NCBI GenBank assembly: GCA_016938395.1
Contig: JAFGUS010000021.1
Coordinates: forward strand, 1-24,639
DNA from: Coriobacteriia bacterium
GTDB lineage: Bacteria; Actinomycetota; Coriobacteriia; Anaerosomatales; Anaerosomataceae
Direction: 5' to 3'
Length of the DNA: 24,639 nt
Position 1 is the first letter of the stretch; every line of letters starts with the position of its first letter. The notes beneath the pieces were generated by a model. The model had not been told where the DNA came from, searched no databases, and saw nothing but the letters and a program-made list of their open reading frames with translations. A program made the translations under genes and the position numbers. Shown in pieces: positions 8,499 to 15,956 of the stretch.

Positions 8499-8972
8499 AT
8501 GTCCGAGCCGCAGATCCGTCAGACCGCAGCACAGACCGTCGCGTTCATCACGATGCGAGGCTCCTACGACCAGACGCCCGAAGGATACGCGCGCCTGTAC
8601 GAGTGGGTGACGCGGAGGCGCCTTACGACAGCGGGCATGCCCACCGCCGTCTACCTGACGATGCCGTCCGCTGCACCGGGTGTCGAAGCGATTTGGGAAC
8701 TCTGGGCACCGGTGGCATCTGACGCGGAGGCCGCCGAACCTGACGAGTCGGGCGTCGGCGTCAAACAGATCCAGCCGATGACGGTGGCCTCGGTGGTGTA
8801 CACCGGCCCGTACGACGGCGTGGGACCGACGTACGAGGCGATGTGGGCGTGGGTCCGGGCCAACGGCTACGTCCCAGCGGGCCCGCCCATGGAGGTCTAC
8901 CACTCAGATCCCGAGGACACGCCGCCCGAAGAGTCCGTCACCGAGATCCTGATGCCGGTGTCACCCGCGTAG
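8499..8972 (+). CDS. GyrI-like small-molecule-binding domain protein
   Basis: This 157-residue protein fits the GyrI-like/AraC effector-binding (SHS2-type) fold. It begins with a strand ending in VAFITMRGSYDQTPEGYARLYEWVTRR, has the duplicate half TVASVVYTGPYDGVGPTYEAMWAWVRANGY with the typical GPYDGVGPTY motif, then MEVYHSDPEDTPPEESVTEILMPV, in which the acidic Glu and the closing 'E-I-x-M-P-V' strand are hallmarks. Such proteins bind hydrophobic or cationic compounds, and some have hydrolase activity. There is no DNA-binding domain. It begins at the ATG preceded by AGGGGTG, 43 bases after the TetR gene on the same strand. A joint role in handling the ligand sensed by the repressor is plausible. 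Confidence 0.82.
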   Translation: MSEPQIRQTAAQTVAFITMRGSYDQTPEGYARLYEWVTRRRLTTAGMPTAVYLTMPSAAPGVEAIWELWAPVASDAEAAEPDESGVGVKQIQPMTVASVVYTGPYDGVGPTYEAMWAWVRANGYVPAGPPMEVYHSDPEDTPPEESVTEILMPVSPA

Positions 8973-8998
8973 CACGCCGCGCCCCGCAGAGTGCCCGG

Positions 8999-9030
8999 GC
9001 CGGCAGCACCAACGTCCGTGCCGGTCCGGC
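8999..9030. terminator. Hairpin between convergent genes
   Basis: GCCGG(ca)GCAC and GTGC(cggt)CCGGC pair around an 8-base loop with a small internal loop. It lies in the 60 bases between the 3' ends of the GyrI-like gene and the leftward flavodoxin gene and could stop transcripts from both sides. No T-tract is present. Confidence 0.4.
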
Positions 9031-9032
9031 TG

Positions 9033-9542
9033 CTACCCTTCGAGTGCGAGCCTCTCCACCATCCCGCGTGCCCACTCGGTTACCGCGTCCATGTCGCGGA
9101 AGTCTCCTTCGGGAGCCTTCATCATCTTCATGATCAGCCGTTCGGGAACTGAGAACCGCTTGGGCTCGTTCATGCCGGCGAACAGTCCGATGCCCACCGG
9201 CTCCACGCCCGTCTCGGCCATGAGCGCATCCGTATAGGCGCGCACCTCATCGGCCTTCTCGGGGGTCTGCGCCATCGTGAGGCACGCTGTGAAGAACGCC
9301 GTGGGGCGCGCCTTGAGCGCCGCGGCGTTGGCCGCGACCCACTCTTTGACCGCTCCGTGCCAGTTCCCGGCACGAACGCCGCTGCCCACGATGACGGCGT
9401 CGTACGCCGCAGCGTCCGGCCCATCCTCGACGGGTCTCACGTCCACCGTCCCGCCAGACTCGGCCAGTGTCGCGCCGATCTGCTCTGCGATGCCCGCAGT
9501 GCAGCCCGTCTTCGTGCCATAGACCACCAGTACTCTGCTCAT
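9033..9542 (-). CDS. Flavodoxin-domain protein (HemG-like)
   Basis: The 169-residue protein starts with the FMN phosphate-binding loop of flavodoxins (VLVVYGTKTGCTAGIAEQIG, loop at 10-15 TKTGCT) and continues with YDAVIVGSGVRAGNWHGAVKEWV, the strand and loop that contact the flavin, and FFTACLTMAQTP. Its length and pattern match the protoporphyrinogen-oxidase-like flavodoxin group (Flavodoxin_5) better than classical electron-transfer flavodoxins. It should bind FMN in the cytoplasm and transfer electrons; a role in heme synthesis cannot be claimed because no heme genes are nearby. The ATG follows AGGAAGGGA. A paralogue lies at 24064-24552. The gap to the next upstream gene (9661) is 118 bases, so it may have its own promoter. 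Confidence 0.86.
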   Translation of the reverse strand: MSRVLVVYGTKTGCTAGIAEQIGATLAESGGTVDVRPVEDGPDAAAYDAVIVGSGVRAGNWHGAVKEWVAANAAALKARPTAFFTACLTMAQTPEKADEVRAYTDALMAETGVEPVGIGLFAGMNEPKRFSVPERLIMKMMKAPEGDFRDMDAVTEWARGMVERLALEG

Positions 9543-9660
9543 ATCACTGTCCCTTCCTGACTGCGGCCCCGGATCCACAGATGCTGGAGAGCGACACGCC
9601 ACGAGTCGCTGGCCCCGGCGCTCGGCCGCATGGCGCGCGGACCCGATGTGGGTGCCCCCG

Positions 9661-10290
9661 TCAGCGCATCGGTGGCCTGGGCCGGTAGTCCTCCACGAAG
9701 AAGCCGCGCCACGGCTTGCGGCGCTTTGCCCAGCGCTCGATCACCGGCGCAGCCGGATCGAATGACACCTCAAGCGTAACGTCGTCGCGACGCGGATGGT
9801 TGGGGTCGTACACGCGCACGGTCACTTCCTCGTCGTCGAACTCGGCGGCGTACGCGAGCACCTGATGGTTGCGCGCCATGTGCGGCAAGCCGAGCCCGCT
9901 CACCAGGCCGAGCGGCGCCGGTCGGCCCGAGCGCAGGAGGTCGAACAGTCGCACAAGATCGCGCCGCGTGGCAGGACCGATGCCGAGCTCGTGCGCCGTG
10001 GGGAGGTAGGTGAAGCGGGCGAACCGGAGGAGATTGGCGCCCCCATGCGTGAGCACGCTATCGACCTGCCGGCGCCACACCCAGCGTGCGACGGCCGAGT
10101 CGTGGCCGGGCCGGGCAGCTTGCCGTGCTGCGTCGGGCAGGGCAACGCCCGCCGCGAAGGCATCGAGCGCGGCGAAGACCATGCCGCCACACCGCCCGCG
10201 CGACGCGATGACGCCGAAGAGCATGTCGTGCCAGGTGTTGACGAATCCGAAGCCGTCATCGGACGGGCGAAAGCCCGTGTCGAGTTCCAC
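9661..10290 (-). CDS. Papain-like-fold protein of unknown function
   Basis: The 209-residue protein has three conserved blocks in the order expected of a papain/C39-like cysteine peptidase fold: RCGGMVFAALDAF with Cys34, NHQVLAYAAEF with His142, and VYDPNHPRRDD with Asp162/Asn164. The first block starts a helix after a short loop and the histidine begins a strand, as in that fold. I recall similar proteins only as hypothetical ones with a start like FGFVNTW, here at 15-20. No signal peptide or membrane helix. The start is the GTG at 10290, the first in-frame start upstream of the conserved FGFVN block. It is 64 bases downstream of the PHP-glycosyltransferase gene. Peptidase, transglutaminase-like or inactive binding function are all possible. 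Confidence 0.7.
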   Translation of the reverse strand: MELDTGFRPSDDGFGFVNTWHDMLFGVIASRGRCGGMVFAALDAFAAGVALPDAARQAARPGHDSAVARWVWRRQVDSVLTHGGANLLRFARFTYLPTAHELGIGPATRRDLVRLFDLLRSGRPAPLGLVSGLGLPHMARNHQVLAYAAEFDDEEVTVRVYDPNHPRRDDVTLEVSFDPAAPVIERWAKRRKPWRGFFVEDYRPRPPMR

Positions 10291-10354
10291 GCAGACCCCA
10301 CTTCTGCCGGTGATCCTTCGTCCGATGATACCGCCGGTCGCGTGTCGCGTGCCC

Positions 10355-12763
10355 CTATACAGGGCTCGAGTCGAACTCCGACACCCTCCGCCGCCGCCGC
10401 ATCGATTCCGGGACGCCCGTGAGCTCGTCGAGGAACGCATGCCAGTCGTAGGCGAGCCCTCGCGCCCGTGCCGCTGAGCACATCTCCAGATGGGCGGCTG
10501 GCTCGCGCTCGATCCGCAGAAGCACGCTCTCGACCGCAGCCGTCCACGCGTCCAAGCACTCGTCCCTGACGACCACACCCGTCACGCCATCAACCACAAT
10601 CTCTTGCGGCCCACCCGCATCACTCACAATCGCCGGCGTGCCACACGCTTGCGCCTCAAGCACCGACATGCCGAAGGTATCGGTCCGGCTCGGAAAGACG
10701 AGCACGTCACAGGCCGAGTAGACGGGTGGCAACTCATCGTTGGGCAGTGCTCCCGGCACGAACACGCGCGGGAGATGGGCGACCAGGTCCCGCAGCGCGG
10801 TGCGGTACGGGCCGTCTCCCACGATGAGGAGGTTGAGCGTGGGGTGACGTTCCGTCAGGCGCTCGTAGACATCGACCACAACGTCGATGAGCTTCTCCTG
10901 CGATATGCGCCCGGTGTACAGCAACGTCGGCCCTTCGGGAACGCCGAACACCGACTGGATGTAATGCCGTCCGGTACGCCGGGGAGCGAACAGCGACGAG
11001 TCGATGCCGCGCCGGAACGGGGCGATGCGGGCCTGGTCGATGCCCAGGTCGCCAAGGCGTTCACGATACACCGAACTCGGCACGAGCACTTCGTCGACCT
11101 GTCGACACAGCCAGTGCACGGCGGCATCCACGAGCTCAGCCGCCGAGTCGTCGTCGGTGAGATGCGAGAGCTGGCCGCCGTAATCGGTGTGGTAGACGAA
11201 CCGACACCGCACATCCAGGAGCTTGGCAATCGCCACGCCAAGCAGTCCGGCCGGCCCGGGCGTGGACACGATGATCTCGTCGGGGTCGAGTGCCTGCACG
11301 ATGCGCAGCGACTCCAGGGGAGATGGCACGCCGAGCACGTAGCTCTCGTAGTGCGGCAGAGGGAACACGAACGCTGCGGGCAGATCGACCACGTTGCTGA
11401 AGTCCGTCGTGCGCTCACCGCCCGCGCAAGTGATGACGTGGAGGGGGTCCTCACGCTCGGCGGCGATGCGAGCCACCTGCTGAAGGGTGATTGAGACACC
11501 GTTGAGATCGGCGACCGTGTCCGTGAACCACAGGACGCGACGGGGGCCGGCTGCGCCGAGCCCGTGCCTGACGACGAACTCCTCGGCAACCGCACGACCG
11601 CGCGATAGGGCACCGAGCGTCGTGAAGAAGGGTGCAGCAAGGAACCCCGCGGAGAGCACGGCCGAGACCTCGCGCGCGACCGCGGTCATATCGCCTCGCG
11701 CCAGCGCCTCACGAGCGCCCTCGAGCACCGTGCCGAGAAGCTCGCCGGTACCGCGGGCGATGTGGTCGTACGCGATGTCGAAGCGTTTGTCGAGCTCACA
11801 GTGGCGTGCGTGCTCGAGGTCATCGCTCATCTGGAGGAAGCGCGCTGCAAGCGGATCCTTGCCGGCCTTGAGACCCGCCACGATCCGCGTGACCGAAGCG
11901 GCAGGCGACATGCCGCTCTCAACGCCGAACAGATTCGCTGTCAGCCGCTTCGAGAGTGCGCTGCCGGCGGCCACAGACTTCCGCTGCGAGAAGTCGAGGG
12001 CAATCTTGTACACCGAAAACGCCAGCGCACGGTAGTCGTTATGCCGGCCGGCCGCGGTGGTGTCGCGACGACGCAGCGCATCGACGAACTCCCCGGGCGT
12101 GCCGGCCTCGGCCTCTGTCCAGGTGCGACCGATGAGCAGCCCCGCGTGATCGTCGGACCCGCCGGTACACCCCTTGAACCACGGCCGGTCGGGCAGCGGC
12201 TCGATTCTGTGCTTGCGCGCCAGATCGACGATCATGCGCGGCGTGACGTGCTCCAGGGCGGCGTTCCACTGCGAGTTCTGACGCCGGGTCCGCGAGCCGT
12301 TGATGGTCTCAAACGCGCGAAACAACAACAGGAGCCGCTCGAGATGGTCCGCGGTAAGGCGTCCGTTGACCGAGAACGTCGCGTGCGCGACTGCGTGCGC
12401 GATATCGCGTTCCGTCACGTACTCGCGCAACGCGTAGATGTCGCTCCGGAGCTCTTGCACCCGGCCGAATTCAGCCTCGGTGATGCCCCAGAGCAGCAGG
12501 TGCACCTTGCAACCGTCCTCCGGGAAGTACGTGGTTGCCTCGACTCCCACGATCACGTCGCCGGGGTGGCGCTCCTTGAGTTCGAGAGCCCCATCGATGC
12601 GGTTGTGGTCGGTGATGGCCACGAAGTCCATGCCACGCTGCTTCGCGAGACGGTAGGCTTCCTCGGGTTCCGTGTACGACTCGGAAGCGCCGAGCCGTTG
12701 AAGGAACCACTCCGATGGATGGTCCGAGTAGCGGGTGTGCACGTGCAGATCGACCCGAGCCAT
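10355..12763 (-). CDS. PHP-domain phosphoesterase fused to a GT4 glycosyltransferase
   Basis: The 802-residue protein joins two enzymes. Residues 1-240 are a PHP metallohydrolase with an apparently complete metal site: H7xH9, D14, D52-H53, E75, H88, H127 and D204-x-H206. Residues 240-400 form a helical linker domain with no recognised motif. Residues 405-785 are a GT-B glycosyltransferase of family 4: acceptor half with DTVADLNGVSITLQQV, YTGRISQEKLIDVVV (616-630) at the start of the nucleotide-sugar half, VGDGPYR (648-654) and DTFGMSVLEAQACGTP (695-710) with the D-x7-E form of the acidic motif. There is no membrane helix or signal peptide. It starts at ATG after GGAGGGG. It is probably cotranscribed with the HAMP receptor (36-base gap). 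Glycosylation of a lipid or other acceptor, with the PHP domain removing a phosphate, is inference. Confidence 0.9.
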   Translation of the reverse strand: MARVDLHVHTRYSDHPSEWFLQRLGASESYTEPEEAYRLAKQRGMDFVAITDHNRIDGALELKERHPGDVIVGVEATTYFPEDGCKVHLLLWGITEAEFGRVQELRSDIYALREYVTERDIAHAVAHATFSVNGRLTADHLERLLLLFRAFETINGSRTRRQNSQWNAALEHVTPRMIVDLARKHRIEPLPDRPWFKGCTGGSDDHAGLLIGRTWTEAEAGTPGEFVDALRRRDTTAAGRHNDYRALAFSVYKIALDFSQRKSVAAGSALSKRLTANLFGVESGMSPAASVTRIVAGLKAGKDPLAARFLQMSDDLEHARHCELDKRFDIAYDHIARGTGELLGTVLEGAREALARGDMTAVAREVSAVLSAGFLAAPFFTTLGALSRGRAVAEEFVVRHGLGAAGPRRVLWFTDTVADLNGVSITLQQVARIAAEREDPLHVITCAGGERTTDFSNVVDLPAAFVFPLPHYESYVLGVPSPLESLRIVQALDPDEIIVSTPGPAGLLGVAIAKLLDVRCRFVYHTDYGGQLSHLTDDDSAAELVDAAVHWLCRQVDEVLVPSSVYRERLGDLGIDQARIAPFRRGIDSSLFAPRRTGRHYIQSVFGVPEGPTLLYTGRISQEKLIDVVVDVYERLTERHPTLNLLIVGDGPYRTALRDLVAHLPRVFVPGALPNDELPPVYSACDVLVFPSRTDTFGMSVLEAQACGTPAIVSDAGGPQEIVVDGVTGVVVRDECLDAWTAAVESVLLRIEREPAAHLEMCSAARARGLAYDWHAFLDELTGVPESMRRRRRVSEFDSSPV

Positions 12764-12799
12764 GTCCCCTCCGTTCGATCGGACGCCTACCCTGCCTGC

Positions 12800-13840
12800 T
12801 TAGACCTTGAGCATCTGACTCGCGAGAGAACACAGGAGCATCGTGTTCGTTTCCACCTCATCGAGGACCTCAGAGGCCCCGCAGCCCGTGTCCTGGCCGA
12901 TCTCCCGGAGGGTCGCGACGGACGCCGTCAGCCCATCGGCGGTCACGATCACGGCGCCCGCCATCTCGCGCATCACGTTCACCTGGCCAACCACCACGTC
13001 GCGCATCTCTTCAACCGCGTGGACCAGCGAGCCGATCTCATCGTCGGAGTGCCGGGTGAAGATGGCCGAGTAGTCGCCGGCGGCCACGTCCTCGGCCACC
13101 GCCTGCGCGTCGCGCAGCGGACCCGCGATCGTGCGGTAGAGCCACACCGCCGCCATCACGGCGGTCACAAAGCCCACGAGGATGGCCGCAAGCGTCACAT
13201 TTGCCGCCAGATCACCTGCACGCGCCGATGCCTTGCTCGCGGCGTCGGCGTCCGCGCGCGCGTCGGCCATCGCCCGGCGCAGCGTGCCGTCCTTGAGTGC
13301 CTCGGCCTCGCGGCGCACGGCACGCCTGAGATCGACTCCCTCGAGCCCGGTGAAGCTCACCGGAAGCGTGATGTTCGAGGTCACGCTCGCGCGCACCCTC
13401 CCCGCGTCGGTAAGCGTCAGGCGAACGCTCGAGCCTGCGCGAGTGGCCTCGGCGTTGATCCAGGCGAATACGCCCGGGCGCAGCTCGTCCAGTTGTGTCG
13501 TGATCCTGTCGACGACCTCTGGTTCAAGGTCTGCGGGCGGCGACGCCACCAGCCGCAGGAGATGCTGGTCCGCCCCGACCAGGTCGCCGTACTCGGCCGA
13601 ACTTTCCTCGCTCACCCCACTGCTGACCCCGAAGGCGAGATCGGTCGCCTCGGACACGAAGGTTGTGAGTCCCTCGGAGACGCGGCCGATCCAGTCGGCG
13701 CGGTCCACGGCCGCCTGGGTCCGTTCCGATTCATCGGCTGCACGGCTGCGAAGTGACCAGGCGAGCGCTCCGGTGAGTGCGTTGATCGCCAGGATCGCCG
13801 ACATGGCGATCGCGATGCGGGTCTTGACGGTCAGGGTCAT
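12800..13840 (-). CDS. Membrane receptor with HAMP domain but no output domain
   Basis: The 346-residue protein has the plan of a chemoreceptor or histidine-kinase sensor half: membrane helix 1 (about 8-30), an extracytoplasmic, largely helical region (31-210), membrane helix 2 (212-235, LAANVTLAAILVGFVTAVMAAVW) and a HAMP domain (237-288) with its Pro (IAGPLRDA) and the DEIGSL motif. After HAMP only about 58 residues follow, a helix starting VGQVNVMREMAGAV and ending ASQMLKV. This looks like the first turn of a methyl-accepting domain and lacks the conserved hairpin tip, so it is a receptor without a signalling output. The ATG at 13840 follows GAGGAG, 13 bases after the stop of the 74-residue gene. 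It may act through a partner protein. Confidence 0.84.
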   Translation of the reverse strand: MTLTVKTRIAIAMSAILAINALTGALAWSLRSRAADESERTQAAVDRADWIGRVSEGLTTFVSEATDLAFGVSSGVSEESSAEYGDLVGADQHLLRLVASPPADLEPEVVDRITTQLDELRPGVFAWINAEATRAGSSVRLTLTDAGRVRASVTSNITLPVSFTGLEGVDLRRAVRREAEALKDGTLRRAMADARADADAASKASARAGDLAANVTLAAILVGFVTAVMAAVWLYRTIAGPLRDAQAVAEDVAAGDYSAIFTRHSDDEIGSLVHAVEEMRDVVVGQVNVMREMAGAVIVTADGLTASVATLREIGQDTGCGASEVLDEVETNTMLLCSLASQMLKV

Positions 13841-13853
13841 CGTCACTCCTCGC

Positions 13854-14078
13854 TCATGCGAAGAGGCCCATGCCGGTGGCCGCCTCGCGCAGTCGTTTGA
13901 TCTTCTCGGGGTCATCGGGGTCTCTCGGCGTCACCAGTCCGACAAGGAAGCCGGTGCTCTTCGCGAGCTCGCCCTTCGCTCTGACCAATCCCATAGCGTC
14001 ACCCGCGTGCCGACGCTCGATCTCGGCGTTCACGCGCATGCACAGGTCGTAGAGCTCCAAGCGCCCTCCCAATACCAC
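13854..14078 (-). CDS. Small helical protein of unknown function
   Basis: A 74-residue, probably all-helical soluble protein with YDLCMRVNAEIERRHAG, GLVRAKGELAKSTGFLVGLV and a closing helix DDPEKIKRLREAATGMG. No family recognised. Its last codons contain the ribosome site of the HAMP receptor gene 13 bases downstream, so the two are surely cotranscribed. The start is uncertain: GTG at 14078 has no clear ribosome site, while TTG at 14060 lies after GGGAGGG at a short distance. The repeated Lys/Arg-Gly-x-Leu pattern and tight linkage suggest it is a cytoplasmic partner of the receptor; that is inference. Confidence 0.65.
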   Translation of the reverse strand: MVLGGRLELYDLCMRVNAEIERRHAGDAMGLVRAKGELAKSTGFLVGLVTPRDPDDPEKIKRLREAATGMGLFA

Positions 14079-14136
14079 CGTTGCCCGACGAACCCATTGT
14101 CGGTACCCTACGGTGAAGCGATAGGGCTTTCAGGAG

Positions 14137-14165
14137 GTTCTAACAGGACTTTTGCGCGCGTTTAA
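14137..14165 (-). promoter_or_regulatory. Candidate promoter of the receptor/PHP-GT operon
   Basis: Read leftward, TTAAAC (14160-14165) and TAGAAC (14137-14142) are separated by 17 bases in the most AT-rich part of this gap. Both boxes are imperfect. It would give a leader of about 50 bases before the 74-residue gene. A short hairpin, ACGGG/CCCGT with a 6-base loop, precedes it at about 14166-14181 and may end the PhzF transcript. Confidence 0.35.
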
Positions 14166-14184
14166 CGGGAGAAGCCCCGTCCGC

Positions 14185-15033
14185 TCAGATCGCGAACTCC
14201 CCGCGCGCGACGACAACGGCGCTGCCACCTACCTCCACGAGCGACACGCCGTCGGGTCCCCCCTCGGCACGTGCGTAGAGCGTGCTCGGCCGCCCGATCT
14301 CGGCGCCCTGCGAGACCACGATCTCCTCACCCCAGCCGATGCGACCGTGCCGGGCGAGGTGCACCGCCAGCGGCCCTGCGGCCGAGCCGGTGGCCGGGTC
14401 CTCGATCACACCAAGCTCCGGCGCGAACATCCGCGTCTTCACCCGGGTGCCGTCTGCGGCGAAGCAGCTCACGCCGGTCTGCCCGACGACATCTGCAAGC
14501 CTGGCGACATCCGGCGCAAGCGCGGCTACCTCGTCCTCGCTCTCGAGCATGACGAACACATGCGGCACGCCGTTGTCGTAGCGCTCGACAGGGAGCGAAG
14601 ACCCGCAAACTCCGAGCACCGCGAACAGATCCCCGGCACGCGGCCACAGGGCGATCGTCGGCAGCGGCTGCTGCATTCGGCCGAAGACCACTTTCGCCCC
14701 CTCCCGCTCGAGCGCCACCGGCACGATGCCAGCCGCCGTCTCGATCCGCAGCACCGCGCTCTGCAGCGGCCCCGCAAGCGCGAACGCGGTGCCGAGTGTG
14801 GGATGCCCCGCAAACGGCAGTTCGCGCGCTGGCGTGAAGATGCGCATACGCACGTCGCCATCCGACTCGGCGGGCAGAACGAACGTGGTCTCCGAGAAGC
14901 CGATCTCGCGGGCGAGCGCCTGCATCAGCTCTGCCGACATGCCGCGCGCGTCGGTGAAGACGCCGAGTTGATTGCCGGCGAGCGGCACATCGGTGAAGAC
15001 GTCGACGATCAGGAATCGGTAGGTGCGGGACAT
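14185..15033 (-). CDS. PhzF family isomerase/epimerase
   Basis: The 282-residue protein shows the PhzF/diaminopimelate-epimerase-like duplicated fold: VDVFTDVPLAGNQLGVF (10-26), the catalytic glutamate in GFSETTFVLP (E48), FTPARELPFAGHPTLGTAFAL (66-86, with GHPT), and in the second half EDPATGSAAGPLAVHL (211-226). In relatives of known function the Glu moves a proton during isomerisation of dihydro-aromatic or related compounds; most members, as here, have no known substrate, and no phenazine genes are present. Length is normal. The ATG follows GAGGAG. It is the first gene of the leftward block and divergent from the TspO gene. Confidence 0.92.
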   Translation of the reverse strand: MSRTYRFLIVDVFTDVPLAGNQLGVFTDARGMSAELMQALAREIGFSETTFVLPAESDGDVRMRIFTPARELPFAGHPTLGTAFALAGPLQSAVLRIETAAGIVPVALEREGAKVVFGRMQQPLPTIALWPRAGDLFAVLGVCGSSLPVERYDNGVPHVFVMLESEDEVAALAPDVARLADVVGQTGVSCFAADGTRVKTRMFAPELGVIEDPATGSAAGPLAVHLARHGRIGWGEEIVVSQGAEIGRPSTLYARAEGGPDGVSLVEVGGSAVVVARGEFAI

Positions 15034-15062
15034 GGACAGCTCCTCGAGTGGGGTCTGATGTC

Positions 15063-15068
15063 ATGATA
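15063..15068 (-). promoter_or_regulatory. Candidate -10 box of the PhzF gene
   Basis: Read leftward this is TATCAT, five of six positions of the consensus, 30 bases upstream of the PhzF ATG. No good -35 box is seen. A possible -10 for the rightward TspO gene, TACAGT, lies at 15093-15098, so the two promoters would be back to back. Confidence 0.4.
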
Positions 15069-15142
15069 CGCGTGACGCGGCGACGGCTCGGGTACAGTTG
15101 AGTGACACACGTATCGCCACGACCGCGAAGGGCAGGACCCTG

Positions 15143-15529
15143 ATGAGCTGGTACGAGGAACTCGCGAGACCATCCTGGGCGCCGCCCGCGCCGGTCTTCG
15201 GCATCGTGTGGAGCATCCTGTACCCCATCATCATCGTGGCATACGGGTACGTGATCTACCGGGTGGTCCGAGGTGAGTTTCCCGCATCGCTCCTCGTCCC
15301 GGTGCTCATCAACATCGCCGCTAACATCGCGTTCACGCCCATCCAGTTCGGACTGCGCAACCTCCTGCTCGCCGAGATCGATATCCTCATCGTGCTGATC
15401 ACGATCGTCTGGTCGATGATCGCCATCTGGCCGCACGCGCGATGGGCGTCACTGGCCCTGACGCCCTACCTCATCTGGGTGACGATCGCCACGGCGCTGC
15501 AGACGAGCATCACCTGGCTCAACCGGTAG
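15143..15529 (+). CDS. tspO: TspO/MBR family membrane protein
   Basis: The 128-residue protein has the five-helix TspO plan: MSWYEELARPSWAPPAPVFG at the start (the WY...L..P...PP..VF motif), LYPIIIVAYGYVIYR, a central helix with LINIAANIAFTPIQFGLRN, the ILIVLITIVWSMIAIWP segment and the closing LTPYLIWVTIATALQTSITWLNR, equivalent to the PYL.W..FA..LN cholesterol/tetrapyrrole-site helix. Family members bind porphyrins and other tetrapyrroles and respond to oxidative stress. The ATG at 15143 follows GGCAGGA; it begins exactly at the conserved motif, so an upstream start is unlikely. Several canonical residues differ: the second helix lacks the usual Trp and the final Asn is replaced by Gln, so it is a divergent member. 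Confidence 0.85.
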   Translation: MSWYEELARPSWAPPAPVFGIVWSILYPIIIVAYGYVIYRVVRGEFPASLLVPVLINIAANIAFTPIQFGLRNLLLAEIDILIVLITIVWSMIAIWPHARWASLALTPYLIWVTIATALQTSITWLNR

Positions 15530-15577
15530 GACTCGGCGTGCTCGACGTCCGGCGCGCACTGGGCCCGCTCCGCTCCA

Positions 15578-15880
15578 TCACACCTCGTAGTCGACGACCG
15601 CGCGCCCGGTCACCACGCCGCCGACGAGCGCTCTGACCTTGTCGTGCTCCGGGTGCGCCTGATAGGCGTCGAGCGCCTCCCGCGTCTCGAACGACGACAC
15701 CAGAGCGATGTCCCAGGCCGCCGCCGAGCGCTCGAAGTCCACACCCACCTCGAGATCCACGATACCGGGCACCGTCTCCCTCATGCCCTCGATTGCGGCC
15801 TTCATGCGCTCCAGGTTCTCGGCTTTCGTGTGGCCTTCGGCTTCCTCGGCCAGCCGCCAGAAGACGATGTGTTTGATCAT
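15578..15880 (-). CDS. Dabb-domain stress-responsive A/B barrel protein
   Basis: A 100-residue protein matching the dimeric alpha/beta barrel (Dabb) family: MIKHIVFWRLAEEAEG at the start (typical 'hivlfklk' strand), LERMKAAIEGMRETVPGIVDLEVGVDF, WDIALVSSFETREALDAYQAHPEHDKV and a final strand TGRAVVDYEV. Family members are usually stress-induced or act in polyketide-like chemistry; no active-site residue can be assigned. ATG follows GAAGGGA. It converges on the TspO gene over 48 bases, with no clear terminator hairpin between them, and is divergent from the SulP gene. Confidence 0.9.
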   Translation of the reverse strand: MIKHIVFWRLAEEAEGHTKAENLERMKAAIEGMRETVPGIVDLEVGVDFERSAAAWDIALVSSFETREALDAYQAHPEHDKVRALVGGVVTGRAVVDYEV

Positions 15881-15956
15881 CGGTCAATCCCTTCGGGGCG
15901 CGGGGGGCGCATCGCCACAGGCCATTTCGTCAACCTCACGTTACCGCACACGGGGG

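Noticed and set aside
11762..13756. 664-codon open frame on the + strand antisense to the PHP-GT4 and HAMP genes.
   Set aside because: It is a composition effect of GC-rich coding sequence: the translation is Arg/His/Val-rich and without motifs, while the opposite strand carries clear domains.
15529..15577. Terminator between the convergent tspO and Dabb genes.
   Set aside because: The 48-base gap is GC-rich but no stem of six or more perfect pairs with a sensible loop was found.
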